Below, piece after piece: positions 8,761-14,989 of a stretch of 15,960 bases of DNA. The notes beneath the pieces are model-generated. The model was not told the origin of the DNA and ran no database searches. It saw only the letters and a program-made list of their open reading frames with translations. The stretch's first letter is position 1, and each line of letters starts with the position of its first letter. This stretch comes from an uncultured Eubacteriales bacterium (lineage in GTDB: Bacteria; Bacillota_A; Clostridia; Oscillospirales; Oscillospiraceae): positions 1-15,960 of the forward strand of contig CASTQR010000018.1 in NCBI GenBank assembly GCA_949451265.1. The letters are read 5' to 3'. The position numbers and the translations under genes were made by a program.

Positions 8761-8786
8761 GGCCGGCCCGCACTGGCGGGCCGGTC
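8761..8786. terminator. Bidirectional intrinsic terminator between pit and pgsA
   Basis: Hairpin with a 9-bp G+C stem, CCGGCCCGC (8763-8771) and GCGGGCCGG (8776-8784), extended by G-U and G-C pairs to 8761/8786, with a 4-base loop. It is followed by TTTT on the plus strand (8787-8790) and by TTTT on the minus strand (8760-8757). It lies 2 bp after the transporter stop and 6 bp after the pgsA stop, so it can serve both convergent units. Confidence 0.9.
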
Positions 8787-8792
8787 TTTTGC

Positions 8793-9353
8793 TCACTTAT
8801 TCCAGTTCAGCACGTCCCGGTTGAGGACGAAGTACTCAATGCCGGAGTACAGGGTGGTGGCGGCGATGACGGCCACGCACACCCAATCCAGGTACTTAAA
8901 GTAGTCCGGCGCGGAGTACAGCCCTTCCGGCCTCTGCTCCAGCAGGTGCATGAGGCACAGGCACACCATGGTGGAGGCGGTTTTCACCTTGCCCGACCAC
9001 CCGGCGGCGATCACCCGCCCGTTGTCCACCGCCACCAGCCGCAGCCCGGACACCGCGAACTCCCGGGCGATGACGATCACCAGCGCCCAGTCCGGGAAGC
9101 GGCCCACCGAGCAGAAGCAGGCCATAGCCGTCAGCACCAGCACCTTGTCCGCCAGGGGGTCCATGAACTTGCCGAAGTCCGTTACCTGGTTGTAGTGCCG
9201 GGCGATGTAGCCGTCCAGCAGGTCGGTGAGGCTGGCGATGACGAACACCGCCAGGGCGGCGTAGATGCTCCACGGGGCGTCGATGTGCCACAGGATCAGG
9301 TACACCGGGATCAGCACCACCCGCAGCATGGTCAGCTTGTTGGCTGTATTCAT
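8793..9353 (-). CDS. pgsA: CDP-diacylglycerol-glycerol-3-phosphate 3-phosphatidyltransferase
   Basis: 186-residue integral membrane enzyme of the CDP-alcohol phosphotransferase family. The full catalytic motif D-x2-DG-x2-AR-x8-G-x3-D-x3-D is present: D44, D47-G48, A51-R52, G61, D65 and D69 (DLLDGYIARHYNQVTDFGKF). Further helices include YAALAVFVIAS and the C-terminal VCVAVIAATTLYS. It makes phosphatidylglycerophosphate from CDP-diacylglycerol and glycerol-3-phosphate, the first step towards phosphatidylglycerol and cardiolipin. The length and the N-terminal NTANKLTMLRVVLIPVYL match PgsA better than other members. The ATG at 9353 has a near-perfect AAGGAGG 6 bases upstream and overlaps the previous gene's stop as ATGA. 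It is the last gene of the recA operon and ends just before a hairpin terminator. In Bacillus pgsA lies upstream of cinA-recA; here the order is reversed and cinA is absent. Confidence 0.95.
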   Translation of the reverse strand: MNTANKLTMLRVVLIPVYLILWHIDAPWSIYAALAVFVIASLTDLLDGYIARHYNQVTDFGKFMDPLADKVLVLTAMACFCSVGRFPDWALVIVIAREFAVSGLRLVAVDNGRVIAAGWSGKVKTASTMVCLCLMHLLEQRPEGLYSAPDYFKYLDWVCVAVIAATTLYSGIEYFVLNRDVLNWNK

Positions 9354-9919
9354 ATTGTTCCTCCTTGATATTCCTCGCCCCGCAGGGCACAGGCCCAGCT
9401 CTCCGGGTATTTCTCCCGCATATAGCGGGCAAAGGGGCCGTCCGGCTGATCCAGCAGCTTCTGCTCCCCGATGGTCAGCAGTTCCACGTCCACCACCCAC
9501 GCCCGCCGCCGGAGGCTCATGTCCTCCCAGCGGACGATTTTCAGCGCCCCCCTCTGTTCCTGTTCCTTCAGGGCTGCGTACACGTCCGGGATGGGGATCT
9601 CCTCTTCCACGGGAACCTCGTTCGGGGTGACGTACTCGTTGGGGCACTCCGTGGCCTCCATGTCCTCCCGGCGGGCGCAGAAGTACAGGGACGCCGCCTT
9701 CCCCCGGTACAGCTCCTCCAGGGCGTTTGGGAAGTACTCCTCATAATAGATCTGCCCGTCCTTGGTATAGCCGTAGGTATACTCGAAGTGCTTGATCCCG
9801 TACAGTAAGGCCATGGGCAGGCTGGATGCCAGGCACACCTGCCTGGGCTTGCCGAAGCGGCTCTCGCTGGGCCGGAGCACCGTCAGCCCCGGCGTCGGCG
9901 AACAGTGGTACAGGGTCAT
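9350..9919 (-). CDS. Hypothetical protein with ADP-ribosyltransferase-like N-terminus
   Basis: 189 residues, no signal peptide and no membrane helix. I do not recognise a named family. The N-terminus TLYHCSPTPGLTVLRPSES, followed by a 'FGKPRQVCLASSLPMALLYG' stretch, is of the kind LYHxS..GL..L.P.....G....V.A found in ADP-ribosyltransferase/PARP-like folds and in related uncharacterised Firmicutes proteins. The middle is acidic (EVPVEEEIPIPDV, 101-113) and the C-terminal part is charged and helical (FARYMREKYPESWACALRGEE). A catalytic role for H5 and a downstream glutamate is only a guess. The ATG at 9919 overlaps the rimO stop as ATGA, and its own stop overlaps the pgsA start in the same way, so it is a fully coupled member of the recA-pgsA operon. 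It could equally be a ligand-binding protein with a degenerate fold. Confidence 0.75.
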   Translation of the reverse strand: MTLYHCSPTPGLTVLRPSESRFGKPRQVCLASSLPMALLYGIKHFEYTYGYTKDGQIYYEEYFPNALEELYRGKAASLYFCARREDMEATECPNEYVTPNEVPVEEEIPIPDVYAALKEQEQRGALKIVRWEDMSLRRRAWVVDVELLTIGEQKLLDQPDGPFARYMREKYPESWACALRGEEYQGGTI

Positions 9920-11241
9920 TCCTCGATCTCCCCCGTCAGGTCGCCGTCGGACACGCCGGTGATCCGCACCCAGACGAACTCCCCCGCCGGGACAAGCCCC
10001 GCCGCCGTGAACAGCACCCGGCCGTCGATATCCACCGAGTCGGCGTAGGTGCGGCCCGCGTAGCAGCCCGCCTCGCCGTCAAAGCCCTCGCACAGCACTT
10101 CCATACAGGTGCCCAGCCGGGCCTCGTTATACTCGTCCATGATCCGGGACTGGAGATCCACCACCAGCTCCACCCGGCGCTCGGCAATGTCCGGCTCCAC
10201 CTGGCTGTCCATGGCGGCGGCCAGGGTGCCCTCCTCCGGGGAGAACTGGAACACCCCCGCCCGCTGGAGCTTCTGCTCCCGCAGGAACTGGCACAGCTCC
10301 TCGAACTCCGCCTCCCCCTCGCCGGGGAGGCCGCAGATCAGGGAGGTGCGGATCACCACGTCGGGGATGGCCACCCGGAGCCTGGCGAACAGGGCCTCGA
10401 TCTCCACCCTGGTACTGCGGCGGCGCATGGCCTTCAAAATGCCGTCGTTGGCGTGCTGGATGGGGATGTCCAGGTAGTGGACAATCTTCTTTTCCCGGGC
10501 AATGACCTGGATCAGCTCGTCCGTCACCGCCTCCGGGTAAAGGTAGTGGAGGCGGATCCAGTGGAAGTCCAGCCTGCAAAGCTCCGTCAGCAGCTTGGCC
10601 AGCGTCGTGCCATCCCCCAGGTCCAGCCCGTACCGGGTGATATCCTGGGCCACCACGATGAGCTCCTTTACGCCCCGGTCCGCCAGGGTCCTGGCCTCCT
10701 TCAAGAGGGAATCCATGGAGCGGCTGCGGTAGCGGCCCCGGAGCTTGGGGATGATGCAGAAGGCGCAGCCGTTGGAACAGCCCTCGGCAATTTTCAGGTA
10801 GGCCGTCCAGGGGGGCGTGGTCACCCACCGCTCGCCGTCGTCGTCGGCCTGGGCCAGGGGGCCGAAATATTCCGGCCGCTCCCCGGCCATCAGCTTCTCA
10901 ATAGCGGGCACCACGTCGGTGTAGCTCCCCGTGCCCAGCAGGCCGTCCACCTCGGGCAGCTCCGCCTTGATCTCGTCCGGGTATCGCTGGCTGAGGCAGC
11001 CCGCCACCAGCAGTTTTTTCAGCTTCCCTGCCTGCTTCAGTGCCGCCAGCTCCAAAATGGCGTCGATGGCCTCGCTCTTGGCGGACTCGATGAAGCCGCA
11101 GGTGTTCAGCACCGCCACGTCCGCCCCCTCCGCCTCGCCGGTGACGGTGTACCCCGCGTCCCGGCACAGGGCCATCATCTGCTCCGTGTTCACTAAGTTT
11201 TTGGCGCAGCCCAGGGATTGGAACGCCACTTTATACCCCAT
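9916..11241 (-). CDS. rimO: Ribosomal protein S12 methylthiotransferase RimO
   Basis: 441 residues with the three domains of radical-SAM methylthiotransferases. The N-terminal UPF0004 domain has cluster cysteines C12, C48 and C82 (SLGCAKNLVNTE, NTCGFIESAKSEA, VAGCLSQRYPDE). The radical-SAM core has CSNGCAFC (C155, C159, C162) followed by IIPKLRGRYRSR. A C-terminal TRAM domain runs from about 375. The specific words SLGCAKNLVNTE and PIQHANDGILKAMRR point to RimO rather than MiaB. It adds a methylthio group to the conserved aspartate of ribosomal protein S12, using two iron-sulfur clusters and S-adenosylmethionine. The ATG at 11241 follows directly on the recX stop, with GGAGG about 11 bases upstream inside recX. 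Downstream it overlaps the next gene by 4 bp. Placement in a recA-recX-rimO-pgsA order is a rearranged version of the usual rimO-pgsA-cinA-recA cluster. Confidence 0.95.
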   Translation of the reverse strand: MGYKVAFQSLGCAKNLVNTEQMMALCRDAGYTVTGEAEGADVAVLNTCGFIESAKSEAIDAILELAALKQAGKLKKLLVAGCLSQRYPDEIKAELPEVDGLLGTGSYTDVVPAIEKLMAGERPEYFGPLAQADDDGERWVTTPPWTAYLKIAEGCSNGCAFCIIPKLRGRYRSRSMDSLLKEARTLADRGVKELIVVAQDITRYGLDLGDGTTLAKLLTELCRLDFHWIRLHYLYPEAVTDELIQVIAREKKIVHYLDIPIQHANDGILKAMRRRSTRVEIEALFARLRVAIPDVVIRTSLICGLPGEGEAEFEELCQFLREQKLQRAGVFQFSPEEGTLAAAMDSQVEPDIAERRVELVVDLQSRIMDEYNEARLGTCMEVLCEGFDGEAGCYAGRTYADSVDIDGRVLFTAAGLVPAGEFVWVRITGVSDGDLTGEIEE

Positions 11242-11937
11242 TTATTCCCATTCCTCCTCCCGGAGACGATCCAGCGCCCCGGAGATCTCGTCCCAGCCGT
11301 AGCCCCGGCGGGCCAGATAGTCGGACACCTTTTTCAAATTCTCCCGGGTCGGTTCCGCTCCCCGGAGCTTCTGCCGGGCCAGCTTCAGCACCTGGTCCCC
11401 GTCCGGCTCCCGCTCCCCCAGAGCGTCCTCCCAGTACTCCCGGGGCACCCCCCGGCGGTACAGCTCGTCCCGGAGCTTCCGGGGGCCGCAGCCCTTGGCG
11501 GCGTAGTGCCGCACCACGGTGCGGGCGTATTCCTCATCGTTCAGCAGGCCCAAGTCGGTGAGGCGGCGGGCCACGCCCTCCGCCCGTTCCCGGAGAGCCT
11601 CCTTTGGGGCTTCCAGCAGCAACCGGTCGGGGCCGCCGTCCAGCTTGTCATAGGGGTACTTTTCCCGCCTCTGCCGGGGCGGGGTACACAGCTTGTCCAG
11701 CAGCTCCTTCCGGGACATGGGCCGCTGGGCCAGCAGGTTCACCGCCCGCTCCATAAGCCGGGAGTGCTCCCCGGCGGCGGCGAGGGCTTCCGCCTCCCCG
11801 TCGGTCAGTTCCTTCCCGGCGTAGAGGCCCAGGGACACCACGTCCCCCTCCCCCACCCGCACCAGGGAGGCGTCGTCCAGCCACACCAGCCAGCGGCCCT
11901 GCTTGTGCTGGGAGGGCTCTAACTTCTCAATTTTCAT
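11242..11937 (-). CDS. recX: Recombination regulator RecX
   Basis: 231 residues, made of three-helix repeats typical of RecX. Visible blocks are LLAQRPMSRKELLDKL (68-83), LTDLGLLNDEEYARTVVRHY (126-145) and GPRKLRDELYRRGVPREYWE (151-170). RecX binds RecA filaments and limits or tunes their activity. Between the first block and GVARRL there is a longer linker than usual, about residues 84-115 (TPPRQRREKYPYDKL and onward), where most RecX proteins have a short K-G-F type turn. The ATG at 11937 is chosen over the one at 11952 because it shares its A with the stop of the preceding gene (TGATG), a classic coupling arrangement, and the extra five residues are not RecX-like. No strong ribosome site is seen, which fits coupling. 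rimO begins right after the stop. Confidence 0.92.
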   Translation of the reverse strand: MKIEKLEPSQHKQGRWLVWLDDASLVRVGEGDVVSLGLYAGKELTDGEAEALAAAGEHSRLMERAVNLLAQRPMSRKELLDKLCTPPRQRREKYPYDKLDGGPDRLLLEAPKEALRERAEGVARRLTDLGLLNDEEYARTVVRHYAAKGCGPRKLRDELYRRGVPREYWEDALGEREPDGDQVLKLARQKLRGAEPTRENLKKVSDYLARRGYGWDEISGALDRLREEEWE

Positions 11938-12395
11938 CACAAATCTATCCACACCGCCTCGTCGTGGATGGAGGCGTTTTCCACCGCCCGGTAAAACCGG
12001 AGGGAGTCCGGGTTGTGGGCCATAATGGCGACGAGGGTGTCCGCGCCCCGGTTTTTCAGCTCCCGCCGCAGCTCCTTCAGCAGGAGCTGGGCCACCTGCC
12101 GGTGGCGCTCCTCCTTCAGCACGCAGATCCAGTCCAGGTAGGCGCAGGTACAGCTGGCGTCGCTCCGGGCGGCCAGAATCACGGCGTCAATCCGGCCCAC
12201 CACCCGGCCCTCCCGGCAGGCCAGCAGGGACACCGCGTTGGAGAAGCGGCCGTCGTCAAAGCTCCGCTCCAGCAGGGCCCGGTAATGTTCCCCGGCGTCC
12301 ATGAAGAAGGTGTCCGGCTCCTGGCGGCGCAGCTCCGCCTCGAAGGCCAGCACATCCCCGATCCGCTCCCGGGTCAGGGGCTCTATGGTGATCAT
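11937..12395 (-). CDS. GNAT-family N-acetyltransferase
   Basis: 152 residues. The GNAT fold can be followed: an N-terminal strand and helix (ITIEPLTRERIGDVLAFEAE), strand pair SLLACREGRVVGRIDAVIL (56-74), strand AYLDWICVLKEERHRQ (85-100), helix VAQLLLKELRRELKNRG, then TLVAIMAHNPDSLRFYRAVE (120-139), which is the typical N...A..FY ending. The acyl-CoA loop, normally Q/R-x-x-G-x-G/A, reads R97-H-R-Q100-V-A102 and so lacks the first glycine. The likely role is transfer of an acetyl group from acetyl-CoA to an unknown protein or small-molecule amine. The ATG at 12395 lies 4 bp after the recA stop with GAGGG overlapping the end of recA, and its stop shares one base with the recX start. It thus stands between recA and recX, a position that hints at a link to RecA function but proves nothing. 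Confidence 0.85.
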   Translation of the reverse strand: MITIEPLTRERIGDVLAFEAELRRQEPDTFFMDAGEHYRALLERSFDDGRFSNAVSLLACREGRVVGRIDAVILAARSDASCTCAYLDWICVLKEERHRQVAQLLLKELRRELKNRGADTLVAIMAHNPDSLRFYRAVENASIHDEAVWIDL

Positions 12396-12399
12396 CGGC

Positions 12400-13500
12400 T
12401 CAGCCCTCGAAGTCCTCGGCGTCCACGTCCACCGCGCGGCCCGCGGCCTTGGCCGCCACCTGGGACTGCTTGCTCATCAGCTTGAAGGAGTTGGCCCGGA
12501 CCTCGGCCTCGATCTTCTCCGCCAGCTCGGGGTTGTCCTGGAAGTATTTCTTCACCGCGTCCTTGCCCTGGCCCAGCCGGGTGTCCCCCATGGAGAACCA
12601 GGAGCCGGACTTCTGCACGATGTCCAGCTTGACCGCCAGATCCACCAGCTCGCCCAGCTTGGAGATGCCCTCGCCGTACATGATCTCAAACTCCGCCTCC
12701 CGGAAGGGGGGCGCCACCTTGTTCTTCACAATCTTGGCACGGGTTCGGTTGCCGATGACCTCGGTGCCGTTCTTGATGGCCTCAATGCGGCGCACCTCCA
12801 TGCGGACGGAGGCGTAAAACTTCAGCGCCCGACCGCCGGTGGTGACCTCCGGGTTGCCGTACACCACGCCCACCTTCTCCCGGAGCTGGTTGATGAAGAT
12901 GACGATGCAGTTGGTCTTGGAGATGGAGCCCGCCAGCTTCCGCAGGGCCTGGCTCATGAGGCGGGCCAGCAGGCCCACGTGGGAGTCGCCCATGTCGCCC
13001 TCGATCTCGGCCCGGGGGGTCAGTGCCGCCACCGAGTCCACCACCACCACGTCGATGGCGCCGGAGCGCACCAGGGCCTCGCAGATCTCCAGGCCCTGTT
13101 CGCCGGTGTCCGGCTGAGAGATCAGCATGGAGTCGATGTCCACGCCCAGGGCACGGGCGTAGGTGGGGTCCAGGGCGTGCTCCGCGTCGATGAACGCCAC
13201 CTCGCCGCCCCGCTTCTGGGCCTCCGCCACGATGTGCAGGGCCAGGGTGGTCTTGCCGGAGGATTCGGGGCCGTAGATCTCGATGATGCGGCCCTTGGGC
13301 ACGCCGCCGATGCCCAGGGCGATGTCCAGGGACAGGGAGCCGGTGGGGATGGCCTCCACCACGATGTGGGCGTTCTCGCCCAGGCGCATGATGGAGCCCT
13401 TGCCGTAATCCTTCTCAATCTGGGCGATGCAGGTGGACAGGGCCTTTTTCTTGTCCGAGGCGGGGGCGGCGGCCTCCACCGTTTTTTTCTTGTCTGCCAT
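12400..13500 (-). CDS. recA: Recombinase RecA
   Basis: 366 residues, full length. The ATP-binding Walker A is GPESSGKTT (77-85), Walker B is [10 protein letters not shown] (151-160), and the DNA-binding L2 loop is [20 protein letters not shown] at about 204-223. E104-equivalent acid and MAW motif residues fit ([10 protein letters not shown]). The C-terminal domain ends in the usual acidic tail (DVDAEDFEG). RecA forms filaments on single-stranded DNA, carries out strand exchange and triggers LexA cleavage in the SOS response. The ATG at 13500 has GGAAAGGATG about 8 bases before it. It heads a tight operon, recA-GNAT-recX-rimO-YHxS protein-pgsA. The leader holds a hairpin and a perfect inverted repeat, but no recognisable Gram-positive SOS box; regulation is discussed under those entries. 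Confidence 0.98.
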   Translation of the reverse strand: MADKKKTVEAAAPASDKKKALSTCIAQIEKDYGKGSIMRLGENAHIVVEAIPTGSLSLDIALGIGGVPKGRIIEIYGPESSGKTTLALHIVAEAQKRGGEVAFIDAEHALDPTYARALGVDIDSMLISQPDTGEQGLEICEALVRSGAIDVVVVDSVAALTPRAEIEGDMGDSHVGLLARLMSQALRKLAGSISKTNCIVIFINQLREKVGVVYGNPEVTTGGRALKFYASVRMEVRRIEAIKNGTEVIGNRTRAKIVKNKVAPPFREAEFEIMYGEGISKLGELVDLAVKLDIVQKSGSWFSMGDTRLGQGKDAVKKYFQDNPELAEKIEAEVRANSFKLMSKQSQVAAKAAGRAVDVDAEDFEG

Positions 13501-13518
13501 GTACGATCATCCTTTCCC

Positions 13519-13544
13519 GCCGGCGTGTTTTTTGATCCGCCGGC
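13519..13544 (-). promoter_or_regulatory. Stem-loop in the recA 5' leader
   Basis: Arms GCCGGCG and CGCCGGC (13519-13525 and 13538-13544), 7 perfect G+C-rich pairs, enclose a 12-base loop with an A6 run when read as the recA leader RNA. The hairpin ends only a few bases before the ribosome site (GGAAAGG). With no U-tract after it, it is not a terminator; it could protect the 5' end of the mRNA or modulate initiation. Confidence 0.5.
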
Positions 13545-13558
13545 CCGTTCTATCCCTT

Positions 13559-13574
13559 AGCATACTCTTTTATA
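13559..13574 (-). promoter_or_regulatory. Candidate -10 elements of the recA promoter
   Basis: Two possible -10 hexamers on the minus strand: TATAAA (13574-13569) and TATGCT (13564-13559, 4 of 6). Neither has a good TTGACA at 16-18 bases upstream; in both cases the -35 position falls inside the inverted repeat at 13581-13601. Which is used, if either, cannot be decided here. Confidence 0.35.
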
Positions 13575-13580
13575 TGTCCT

Positions 13581-13601
13581 ATAAACGGGACTTCCGTTTA
13601 T
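13581..13601. promoter_or_regulatory. Perfect inverted repeat upstream of recA (possible operator)
   Basis: ATAAACGG (13581-13588) and CCGTTTAT (13594-13601) are perfect 8-bp arms with a 5-base centre. The site overlaps the expected -35 area of recA. It differs from the Bacillus SOS box (CGAAC-N4-GTTCG). Read as RNA it could also form a short hairpin after the lipoprotein gene, but no U-tract follows, so a terminator is unlikely. Confidence 0.6.
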
Positions 13602-13630
13602 CTTTGTTCAATTCCCGTTAAATCAGCCTG

Positions 13631-14086
13631 TTAGTAAAAATAAATCGTGTAATCGGCGGCGTCATTGCTCAAAGTCACCACAAGAGTATCAACACTTTCC
13701 CTCTCTTCATAGTCTGTCACGGAAAGAACAGCATACCCTTTCCACGTCCCGCAAAGCAGGTCAAACATCACATCTCTGCCATCCTTCTTGGGATTCAAAT
13801 AAGTCCCTTCATATTTTCTATCATTTGTTTGATCCCAAATGGTGAATTTTCCATCCTCAGCCGTCAGAACGCATTCCACAACCGGAGCATCCTCCTGCAC
13901 CTTCTCCCTGCGCCCTTGGGATTGGCAGACAGGATCTAATTGGGGCAGCTCTCCATCTATGCGCTCATACTTGACCGCAGTATACAAATACCATGTGTGG
14001 TCCTCTATTTTCAGCTTCTCACTGCCGCAGGAGGACACGATCAACAGGCACACGGCCATTAGCAAAAGCAGTGTCACTTTTTTCAT
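13631..14086 (-). CDS. Hypothetical lipoprotein
   Basis: 151 residues with a clear lipoprotein signal: two lysines, a hydrophobic core (VTLLLLMAVCLLI) and a lipobox VSSC with the lipidated cysteine at position 20. The mature part is polar and strand-rich (YERIDGELPQLDP, GKFTIWDQTNDRKYEGTY, VVTLSNDAADYTIYFY), and should be anchored outside the cell membrane. I know no family for it; the strand pattern suggests a small beta barrel or lipocalin-like domain, which is a guess. Base composition is strikingly low for this region (51 G or C of 120 in 13621-13740). The ATG at 14086 overlaps the prmC stop as ATGA and has GGAGGG 8 bases upstream, so it is read with prmC. In many Firmicutes prfA stands near prmC; here this unrelated gene takes the downstream place. 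Possibly acquired or fast-evolving. Confidence 0.85.
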   Translation of the reverse strand: MKKVTLLLLMAVCLLIVSSCGSEKLKIEDHTWYLYTAVKYERIDGELPQLDPVCQSQGRREKVQEDAPVVECVLTAEDGKFTIWDQTNDRKYEGTYLNPKKDGRDVMFDLLCGTWKGYAVLSVTDYEERESVDTLVVTLSNDAADYTIYFY

Positions 14087-14958
14087 TCCAGTCCCTCCGT
14101 TTGTTCCGTACTCCCTTCCACTACTCTCCAGTGCATCCCCGGGTCCAGGGTGGTCTGGATGTCCAGATAGCCGTGCTCCGCCAGGATATACTCCACCGCC
14201 GGGGCCTGGTCGAAACCCACCTCAAAGGCCAGCTTCCCACCGGGCTTCAAAGCCCGCTTCCACTTCTTCGCCACCGCCCGGTAGAATTTCAGCCCATCCT
14301 CCCCGCCGTCCAGGGCGATGTGGGGCTCGTAGTCCCGGACGGACGGATCCAGCCGGGGGATGTCCAGGGTGGGAATATAGGGGGGGTTGCAGAGGATCAG
14401 GTCAAAGCCCTGCAAGACGCGGGGAGGCGGCTCCAGGGCGTCCGCCTGGGCGGCCTGCACCTGCTCCGTCAGGCCGCAGCGGCGGATGTTCTGCCGGCAC
14501 ACCCGGAGGGCGTCCTCCGAGTATTCCCCTAACATCACTTTCGTATCGGGGCAGTTGTCCGCGATGGCAAGGCCCACGCAGCCGCTGCCCGCGCACAGGT
14601 CCAGCACCCGGGCGTTCTCCTTGTCCCGGAGGAACAGGATGCCCCGCTCCACCAGGGTCTCGGTGTCCGGCCGGGGTATGAGCACATCCCGGCACACGTC
14701 CAGGGTCAGGCCGTAGAACTCCCACTCCCCGATGAGGTAGGCCACCGGCTCCCCCTTGAGGCGGCGGTCCAACAGGTTCCGGAACCGCTTCTCCGCCCCC
14801 TCGGAGGCGTACAGCGGCAGGTCGTGGATGAGCTGCGTCCGGTCCTTGCCGGAGGCGAAGCACAGCAGCTCCCTGGCCTCCAGCTGGGCGGCCTCCACCC
14901 CCGCCCCTTTCAGGGCCTTCCGGGCATCCAGATACAGGTCGTTGTAGGTCGCGGGCAT
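14083..14958 (-). CDS. prmC: Peptide chain release factor N5-glutamine methyltransferase PrmC
   Basis: 291 residues. The N-terminal helical domain includes the segment EARELLCFASGKDRTQLIHD (28-47), followed by RRLKGEPVAYLIGEWEFYGL and VLIPRPDTETLVE (92-104), which are diagnostic of PrmC. The methyltransferase domain has the S-adenosylmethionine motif VLDLCAGSGCVGLAIA (118-133) and the catalytic NPPY (191-194) that holds the glutamine side chain. PrmC methylates the GGQ glutamine of release factors 1 and 2, needed for efficient termination of translation. The usual LDLGTGSG is LDLCAGSG here, a tolerated change. The ATG at 14958 has GAGGGTGA about 5 bases upstream. yqhQ ends 31 bp before it, and the lipoprotein gene overlaps its stop by 4 bp. 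A prfA gene, common next to prmC, is not in this window. Confidence 0.95.
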   Translation of the reverse strand: MPATYNDLYLDARKALKGAGVEAAQLEARELLCFASGKDRTQLIHDLPLYASEGAEKRFRNLLDRRLKGEPVAYLIGEWEFYGLTLDVCRDVLIPRPDTETLVERGILFLRDKENARVLDLCAGSGCVGLAIADNCPDTKVMLGEYSEDALRVCRQNIRRCGLTEQVQAAQADALEPPPRVLQGFDLILCNPPYIPTLDIPRLDPSVRDYEPHIALDGGEDGLKFYRAVAKKWKRALKPGGKLAFEVGFDQAPAVEYILAEHGYLDIQTTLDPGMHWRVVEGSTEQTEGLE

Positions 14959-14989
14959 AGGTTCACCCTCTCTCTCAATCTCTCCTCGC

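Noticed and set aside
7714..8796. 360-codon minus-strand frame opposite the phosphate transporter
   Set aside because: Low-complexity Ala/Pro/Ser/Arg composition and no ribosome site. The plus frame has PiT signatures at four places.
13526..13537. Terminator hairpin with T-run before recA on the plus strand
   Set aside because: The T-run lies in the loop, not after the stem, and no plus-strand gene precedes it.
13581..13601. Intrinsic terminator for the yqhQ-prmC-lipoprotein unit
   Set aside because: The 8-bp stem is weak and followed by AGGACATATAAAAG on the minus strand, with no U-tract. Operator function fits better.
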